Shown here in pieces: positions 59,236-64,000 of a DNA stretch of 64,000 nt. This stretch comes from Vibrio sp. ED004. GTDB lineage: Bacteria; Pseudomonadota; Gammaproteobacteria; Enterobacterales; Vibrionaceae. The DNA lies in contig NZ_CP066149.1 of NCBI RefSeq assembly GCF_023206395.1, forward strand, positions 1,302,001 through 1,366,000, written 5' to 3'. The position numbers were made by a program, and so were the translations under genes. Each line of letters begins with the position of its first letter. Within the stretch, counting starts at the first letter, position 1. The notes under the pieces are model-generated. The model searched no databases. It was not told the DNA's origin and was given only the letters and a program-made list of their open reading frames with translations.

Positions 59236-59802
59236 ATGCACACCTCTTTTATCGAACAACTTCAAAGCTTCGACTTCTCAGAAAGTCAGATTGATTCTCT
59301 ACTCGCCGTCGCAAAGCCGCTTGAGCTGCCAACAAGACACATCCTTATCAATCAAGGAGAGATGGCGAGTTCAATCTACTTTGTGCTGGAGGGCTTGTGC
59401 CATGCCTGTTACCTCACCGATGAAGGCAAACAGTACAGCAAAGAGTTCTACTGGGAACAAGATTGGATCATCGGCTTTGAGAGTTTGATAAAAAACCAAG
59501 CTTCCCCTTACCTATTAGAAACGCTAACACCCATCACCATGTTAGAGCTTCCGATGAATGCCGTTATCGAGTGGCGAGCATCAAATAATCCTTTGTATTT
59601 AAAGCTGTTAGAAACACAACTGATGCATAAGGAAAACAAAGAGCGCTTCATGCTGCTCTACACCCCTGAGCAACGTTACCAGCTTTTCTGCGAACACTAT
59701 CCAGACCTTGAACTGCGCCTAAACGACAATCAAATTGCCGCTTATTTAGGAATAACCGCGATTAGCCTGAGCAGAATTAAAGGTCGAATTAACAATAGTT
59801 AA
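59236..59802 (+). CDS. Crp/Fnr-family transcription regulator
   Basis: 188 residues: an N-terminal cyclic-nucleotide-binding-like beta roll (HILINQGEMASSIYFVLEGLCHACYL) and a short C-terminal helix-turn-helix (LNDNQIAAYLGITAISLSRIKGRI). The cAMP-contact residues of CRP are not evident, and no cysteine cluster for an iron-sulfur centre is present, so the ligand is unknown. It follows olsF by 71 bases on the same strand and could control the upstream operon or the elaA-DMT pair. Confidence 0.85.
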   Translation: MHTSFIEQLQSFDFSESQIDSLLAVAKPLELPTRHILINQGEMASSIYFVLEGLCHACYLTDEGKQYSKEFYWEQDWIIGFESLIKNQASPYLLETLTPITMLELPMNAVIEWRASNNPLYLKLLETQLMHKENKERFMLLYTPEQRYQLFCEHYPDLELRLNDNQIAAYLGITAISLSRIKGRINNS

Positions 59803-59859
59803 TGCCAATATTCATCGCACATAGTACATTCAGAATATCGATAACCTCTGGATGTAAAC

Positions 59860-60312
59860 ATGATCACTTGGCACTCAATTCCCTTTTCTGAACTTTCAAC
59901 ACATCAGCTTTATCAACTACTTAAATTGCGAGTCGATGTCTTTGTGGTTGAGCAAACCTGCCCTTATCCGGAGCTTGACGGTAAAGACACACTCGCAGGT
60001 GTTGAACACCTGCTTGGCTATGTGGGTGACGAGTTGATAGCGTGTGCACGCTTATTACCACCTGGCACATCTTACGACAATACAAGCATCGGCCGAGTAG
60101 CAACCAAACAATCAGCGAGAGGTGGCGGTTTAGGGCATCAATTGATAAAAGAAGCGCTAACTCGTTGTGAAGATCTTTGGCCAAACACGACCATCGACAT
60201 TGGTGCACAGCAGCACCTAGAAAGCTTCTATGCTAGCCACGGCTTCAAGACGATCTCAGATATGTACCTCGAAGATGACATTCCTCATATAGACATGAGA
60301 TTAGAAAAATAA
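59860..60312 (+). CDS. elaA: ElaA family GNAT acetyltransferase
   Basis: 150-residue GNAT protein closely matching E. coli ElaA: ELSTHQLYQLLKLRVDVFVVEQ, CPYPELDGKD, HLLGY, the acetyl-CoA loop RGGGLGHQLI and IDIGAQQHLESFYASHGF. The substrate is unknown. Its stop overlaps the ATG of the DMT transporter gene (TAATG), so they are coupled. Confidence 0.9.
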   Translation: MITWHSIPFSELSTHQLYQLLKLRVDVFVVEQTCPYPELDGKDTLAGVEHLLGYVGDELIACARLLPPGTSYDNTSIGRVATKQSARGGGLGHQLIKEALTRCEDLWPNTTIDIGAQQHLESFYASHGFKTISDMYLEDDIPHIDMRLEK

Positions 60313-61160
60313 TGACGAATATCACTGCCGGTATTCTATTGTTGGTTGCAGGTAACTTGTTTGCCTCGCTCTCTGACGTAGCAGTGAAGTTATTGAATGG
60401 AGAAGTACCGCCGCTTCAGTACATTTTTTTCCGACAGTTGATATCTCTGTTGCTCATTACGCCATTGTGGCTACAGCAAAGCAAAGAGCAACGCCGCTTA
60501 CAACAAGCTAAAATCACCTTTATCCGCGGTCAGCTGATCTTAATTGGTAGTGGATGTATGGTCGTCGCCATCACGCATTTGTCTTTGGCAACCGCCAACG
60601 CAGTATTTTATGTCGCGCCTTTACTGATGTTGCCACTCTCTATGCTTCTACTCAAAGAGCAACCGGCACTCGGCAAGGTTATCGCCACGACCATAGGTTT
60701 TGTTGGTGCATTAATTGTCTTGAGGCCATCTCAATTTCATTGGGCAGCACTGTTCGCTTTGGGTACAGCACTTACCCTCGCACTATTTAATGTACTGGTA
60801 AGAAAACTTCCTAGCGAGCAGACCGTCGTCACGACGCTGTGGTGGACAACCTTATTCTCTATTCCTGCATCATTGTTATTGTGCTTCTTATACTGGCAAC
60901 CCGTTTCTATAGAGCACCTAGGATACATAGCCCTGAGTGCTACACTCATATTGAGCTACAACGGTCTTGCTGTTGCTGCCTACCAAAAAGCACATTCTAG
61001 CCAAATTGCCTTGGCTGAGTATTCAGGATTAGTGTTTGTCGCGCTAATAGGCGCAATATGGTTCGATGAGATTCCAGATACATTAACCTTTATAGGAATT
61101 ATGCTTATCATCTTGCCACTGGCCCCTTTTAAGCGACCAAAAAAAAGAGCTAGTGCTTAG
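60312..61160 (+). CDS. DMT superfamily (EamA) transporter
   Basis: 282-residue inner-membrane protein with ten predicted helices in two EamA repeats (first: GNLFASLSDVAVKLL and ITHLSLATANAVFYVAPLLMLPLSMLLLKE; second: LGTALTLALFNVLVRKL and LAEYSGLVFVALIGAIWFDEIP). A drug or metabolite exporter; substrate unknown. The stop codon lies within the terminator hairpin loop region. Confidence 0.88.
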   Translation: MTNITAGILLLVAGNLFASLSDVAVKLLNGEVPPLQYIFFRQLISLLLITPLWLQQSKEQRRLQQAKITFIRGQLILIGSGCMVVAITHLSLATANAVFYVAPLLMLPLSMLLLKEQPALGKVIATTIGFVGALIVLRPSQFHWAALFALGTALTLALFNVLVRKLPSEQTVVTTLWWTTLFSIPASLLLCFLYWQPVSIEHLGYIALSATLILSYNGLAVAAYQKAHSSQIALAEYSGLVFVALIGAIWFDEIPDTLTFIGIMLIILPLAPFKRPKKRASA

Positions 61161-61169
61161 CTCTTTCTT
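61144..61169 (+). terminator. Terminator of the elaA-DMT pair
   Basis: AAAGAGCTA (61144-61152) pairs with TAGCTCTTT (61158-61166), loop GTGCT, T-rich tail. The DMT stop codon TAG is inside the structure. Confidence 0.75.
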
Positions 61170-61219
61170 ATCGTCTACCTGTATCTGGTAAAGTACTTTA
61201 ACTCAGGTTCTTTGTTCTT

Positions 61220-61804
61220 TTATTTACTGCGGCCAAAACCACCATCTGATAATCGGAAGAACATCACCGAAGTGTCACCTTTCTCTAGCTGAAGAATGTC
61301 CAACTGCCCAGTTTCAGCAAGTTTAAAACGAACGAGCTGACCTTTACGAATCTGACTAAGTGGCTTGTCTGCTCCTTCAATACGCACTAACGCATTCAAG
61401 TCAGACAAGGGTAGATCGTTATTTCGAAAAACCTGCGCTAGCGTATCGCCTTGCTTGACGAGGTACTCTTGCCAATTATTGTTGCTCGGTTCAGATGAAC
61501 TGCTCTTGGTATTTTGCTGCTCGCTTAACCCAACCGTGTTGATCTCAAGCGCAACGCGCGATGTGGTTGGGGTAGCATCTACTTTTGGTTCTGGTAGCGG
61601 CACAAAAAGTAATATTAGTACGATCGGCGAAATCACCATCAACAGTCTTTGGTGTAATTTCGGTAACGAACCCCAAGTTTGTACCGTCGAGGCTTTCATT
61701 TTATTTACATCGATCGAACTCAATTTCTCTTTGACCTGATTCAGTCGATCCTTGAATTCTGCTAAGTGGTCAACTTTCTGTTTTTTCTTTTGACGACGAT
61801 TCAT
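61220..61804 (-). CDS. ytfB: OapA/YtfB family cell-envelope protein
   Basis: 194 residues: basic N-terminus (NRRQKKKQK), one transmembrane helix (about residues 55-70, LLMVISPIVLILLFVPL), a low-complexity Ser/Asn linker and a C-terminal OapA/LysM-like domain (YLVKQGDTLAQVFRNNDLPLSDLNALVRIEG) that should sit in the periplasm and bind glycan. E. coli YtfB is a septal glycan-binding protein. Divergent from fklB, the same gene pair as ytfB/fklB in E. coli. Confidence 0.88.
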   Translation of the reverse strand: MNRRQKKKQKVDHLAEFKDRLNQVKEKLSSIDVNKMKASTVQTWGSLPKLHQRLLMVISPIVLILLFVPLPEPKVDATPTTSRVALEINTVGLSEQQNTKSSSSEPSNNNWQEYLVKQGDTLAQVFRNNDLPLSDLNALVRIEGADKPLSQIRKGQLVRFKLAETGQLDILQLEKGDTSVMFFRLSDGGFGRSK

Positions 61805-62017
61805 GCCACTGCGTCCTATACATTGAATAACTACAGTATAAAAACCAAAGTACCAACAGTATAGATCTTTCCGTCACAACAAGGCTCAAAGGGAGAAAAT
61901 TGACATCCCTGTGATTTGGACGCGGTAAAGCACAAGTGATCAGGGACTAGCCGTTTCTTCACGCTGCTAATACTGGTATTCTTACCCTTTTAGTACTGAC
62001 AAAAAGAGTGACTTTTC

Positions 62018-62638
62018 ATGTCTGAAGTAAAATTTGAAACTGTAGAGCAAAAAGCTAGCTACGGTATCGGTCTACAAATGGGCCAACAACTTGCTGGTTC
62101 TGGTCTTGAAGGCCTAAACGTTGACGCAATCGCTGCTGGTATCGCAACAGCTCTAGTTGGTGATATGCCAGCTATCGAAGTTGACGAAATCAACAACGCA
62201 CTACAAGAGCTACACACTCGCGGTGAAGCTGCACGTCAAGAACTAGCTAAAGCTGCTGCTGCTGACGGCGAAGCTTTCCTAGCTGACAACGCTCTTCGTT
62301 CAGAAGTAACAGTTCTTGAGTCTGGTCTTCAGTACGAAGTACTAACTGAAGGTACTGGCGAAATCCCAACTGCAGACAAGCAAGTACGTGTTCACTACCA
62401 CGGCGAACTAACTGACGGTACTGTTTTCGACAGCTCTGTATCTCGCGGTCAACCAGCTGAATTCCCAGTAACTGGCGTAATTCAAGGTTGGGTACAAGCT
62501 CTACAAATGATGCCTGTTGGTTCAAAGTGGAAGCTATACATCCCTCAAGATCTAGCATACGGTGAGCGTGGCGCAGGTGCTGCAATCCCACCATTTGCTG
62601 CTCTAGTATTTGAAGTTGAACTTCTAGCTATTCTTTAA
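62018..62638 (+). CDS. fklB: FKBP-type peptidyl-prolyl isomerase FklB
   Basis: 206 residues: N-terminal helical dimerisation domain ([22 protein letters not shown]) and C-terminal FKBP domain from about residue 110 ([61 protein letters not shown]). No signal peptide, so cytoplasmic like FklB/FKBP22 rather than periplasmic FkpA. The codon use is strikingly biased to a few codons (GCT, CTA, GAA), indicating high expression. Confidence 0.94.
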   Translation: MSEVKFETVEQKASYGIGLQMGQQLAGSGLEGLNVDAIAAGIATALVGDMPAIEVDEINNALQELHTRGEAARQELAKAAAADGEAFLADNALRSEVTVLESGLQYEVLTEGTGEIPTADKQVRVHYHGELTDGTVFDSSVSRGQPAEFPVTGVIQGWVQALQMMPVGSKWKLYIPQDLAYGERGAGAAIPPFAALVFEVELLAIL

Positions 62639-62697
62639 TTTTTATAAAAACCTTTAGTAAAACAAAATACTATAGGCAAATAAAATTAAAATAATGC

Positions 62698-62726
62698 AAC
62701 GGCGATGTGACTACATCGCCGTTTTT
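62698..62726 (+). terminator. Terminator of fklB
   Basis: Perfect 11-base stem AACGGCGATGT (62698-62708) with its complement 62713-62723, loop GACT, then T. Confidence 0.92.
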
Positions 62727-62772
62727 CGTTTATAGTGAAAGAGTAAATTACTTTATTACTTAAGGACGAATA

Positions 62773-63267
62773 ATGAAGAAAGTACTCATCACAGTTTTAA
62801 GCAGCCTTGCTGTTTTCTCTTGCGCTAGCACTAGCGACTCTGAACAAACCAGTTCATCATCAGATACCAACTATTCCCAACTATCACAAACTGCACTAAT
62901 GGCAGCGGTGAATATGTGGTCTCAACAAAATGAAACAACACCTCTTGCTGATACTGTTGCCGACCAAGCGTCTGTCACTAACGATCAAGCTATCGGCGGT
63001 ATTGGTTCAATGTTAGCTCTTGCACAAAACTCACTTGGTTCTACCGACAACAAAGAACTCGCTACACTGATTCCTGGCATGTCGAGCCTTGAGTCTACTG
63101 GTCTATCATCTCTGCTGAGTTCACAAGGTGCTGTTGAAAGTGCATTTTCTGGATTAGGTATGGATCCATCAATGGTTACGACATTTGCACCAATCATTCT
63201 TCAGGCATTGCAGTCACAAGGTGCAACGAGCGGCCTGATGGACTCACTTGCAGCTATATGGCAATAA
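62773..63267 (+). CDS. DUF2780 (VcgC/VcgE-like) lipoprotein
   Basis: 164 residues. MKKVLITVLSSLAVFSC gives a lipobox-like site with C17, followed by a Ser/Thr-rich linker. The rest is a hydrophobic, glycine- and serine-rich helical region (GGIGSMLALAQNSL, GLSSLLSSQGAVESAFSGLGMDPSMV, IILQALQSQGATSG) typical of DUF2780. Function unknown; only Vibrio-type relatives come to mind. Own ribosome site AAGGA and own terminator. Confidence 0.82.
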   Translation: MKKVLITVLSSLAVFSCASTSDSEQTSSSSDTNYSQLSQTALMAAVNMWSQQNETTPLADTVADQASVTNDQAIGGIGSMLALAQNSLGSTDNKELATLIPGMSSLESTGLSSLLSSQGAVESAFSGLGMDPSMVTTFAPIILQALQSQGATSGLMDSLAAIWQ

Positions 63268-63302
63268 CCGTTAGTTATTAATAGCTAGTTTAAGAATTTG
63301 AT

Positions 63303-63326
63303 AAGGGCACTTCGGTGCTCTTTTTT
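63303..63326 (+). terminator. Terminator of the DUF2780 gene
   Basis: AAGGGCAC with GTGCTCTT around a stable TTCG tetraloop, then TTTTTT (63321-63326). Confidence 0.9.
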
Positions 63327-63350
63327 GTACGCGAAAGAAAAGTGAGGGGA

Positions 63351-63446
<96 letters not shown>

Positions 63447-63525
63447 TTTTGAGAATTATGCTAGAAAGGGCAAGCGAAAGTGCCAAACATCGTGGTGCAA
63501 TTTTCATCGTGTTATCAGATTCGAT

Positions 63526-64000
63526 TGTCTCGTCCTAAAATACGTTGACAGTATTTCGACTAAGCCAACAGCGTCAGCTGTGGCTTTTTTCATGCACTTC
63601 ACTTGGAGTTTTCATCCTGAGACTAAGGTGCGGCCTCATGTTGTTATAGGTACTTATAGACTCTTTTACTAGTTGTTCAAGCTCTCTGAGGTTTTTACAT
63701 TTATCAAGAAAGAACTCTTGTTTCAGTATTCCATTTACTCTCTCTGCTAATGCATTTTGGTAGCAGTCATAACCGTCTGTCATCGAGGGGATTATGCCGC
63801 TACTTTTCAACTTATCTTGATAAACACCCGAGCAATACTGGAGACCACGATCAGAGTGATGGATACACGAACGATCATATTGACGTCCCTTGATAGCCAT
63901 ATCTAGCGCTTCCACAACATCCGTCGACTTCATCTCGTTGCTCAGCTCGTAGCCCATAATTTTCCGACTAAACGCATCCGTTACCAATGAGAGATAGTGA
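63526..64000 (-). mobile_element. IS3-family element, partial at the right edge
   Basis: The end of an IS3-type element enters from the right. The outer boundary is placed at the TGTCTCGTCCTAAAATA stretch near 63526 by its resemblance to IS3-family ends and is approximate; the other end and any target duplication are outside the window. A plus-strand hairpin with T tail (63562-63590) overlaps the transposase stop, reading into the element. Confidence 0.7.
63574..64000 (-). CDS. IS3-family transposase OrfB, C-terminal part
   Basis: Only the C-terminal part of the integrase core is inside the window; the frame is open to the right edge (YLSLVTDAFSRKIMGYELS). HHSDRGLQYCS contains the second catalytic aspartate and NALAERVNGILKQEF the catalytic glutamate of the DDE triad, followed by the usual YNNMRPHLSL tail. 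No damage is seen in the visible part. Confidence 0.9.
   Translation of the reverse strand, partial: HYLSLVTDAFSRKIMGYELSNEMKSTDVVEALDMAIKGRQYDRSCIHHSDRGLQYCSGVYQDKLKSSGIIPSMTDGYDCYQNALAERVNGILKQEFFLDKCKNLRELEQLVKESISTYNNMRPHLSLRMKTPSEVHEKSHS

Overview
The window looks like a chromosomal segment from a Vibrio, plausibly of the Splendidus clade (the clade is a guess from protein and gene-order similarity; no rRNA is present). Almost all genes are core gammaproteobacterial genes in familiar local order. These include argF/pyrL-pyrBI/ridA, murA-ibaG-mlaBCDEF diverging from yrbG-kdsDC-lptCAB-rpoN-hpf-ptsN-rapZ-npr, msrA/tamAB-ytfP, pmbA/darP, thiBPQ under a TPP riboswitch, mpl-ubiX diverging from fbp, ytfK/ytfJ, a Zur/Zrg-type zinc locus, cysDN-SLC13-cysC, cpdB, and ytfB/fklB.

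Layout. 1-2.8 kb: end of ornithine carbamoyltransferase, then the pyrimidine operon with its own leader peptide and attenuator, and ridA. 2.9-8.3 kb (minus): plsC, murA, ibaG and the Mla phospholipid-transport operon. 8.6-17.9 kb (plus): Ca/Na antiporter, Kdo synthesis, LPS export, sigma-54 and the nitrogen PTS, then mgtE. 18-28 kb: two insertion-sequence copies bracketing msrA, tamAB, ytfP and a lipoprotein. 27.8-38.5 kb: pmbA, darP, thiamine uptake, ubiX, mpl, fbp and a third IS copy. 38.7-43.4 kb: ytfJ and a zinc-responsive cluster (small His-rich protein, ZrgA, ABC ATPase and permease, DUF3299) plus an unannotated 34-residue membrane protein. 44.6-49.4 kb: sulfate activation. 49.9-53.2 kb: cpdB and a fourth IS copy. 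53.4-59.8 kb: a tightly packed operon ending in a probable ornithine-lipid synthase. 59.9-63.3 kb: GNAT, DMT transporter, OapA-like protein, FklB and a DUF2780 lipoprotein. The right edge holds a heptanucleotide repeat and the start of an IS3-family element.

The most striking signal is the set of four near-identical ISL3-family elements (about 1.29 kb, GGTTCATCGCGG ends). Each has an 8-bp target duplication, and each sits exactly 8 nt after the last C of a rho-independent terminator stem, in the same polarity as that terminator. The element therefore seems to select the T-tract of terminators. Its right end carries a perfect hairpin overlapping the transposase stop, and its left end carries a long inverted repeat abutting the transposase start. 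All four transposase frames are broken by different single-base indels, so either they decayed independently or the assembly has homopolymer errors.

Other noteworthy signals are a PyrL-type leader peptide built on four 21-bp in-frame repeats, a Zur-box-like palindrome that is at the same time a terminator hairpin, and a conserved-looking operon (DedA, ATP-grasp, DinB-like, NRDE/TANGO2, YHS, small membrane protein, OlsF) with no obvious textbook function.
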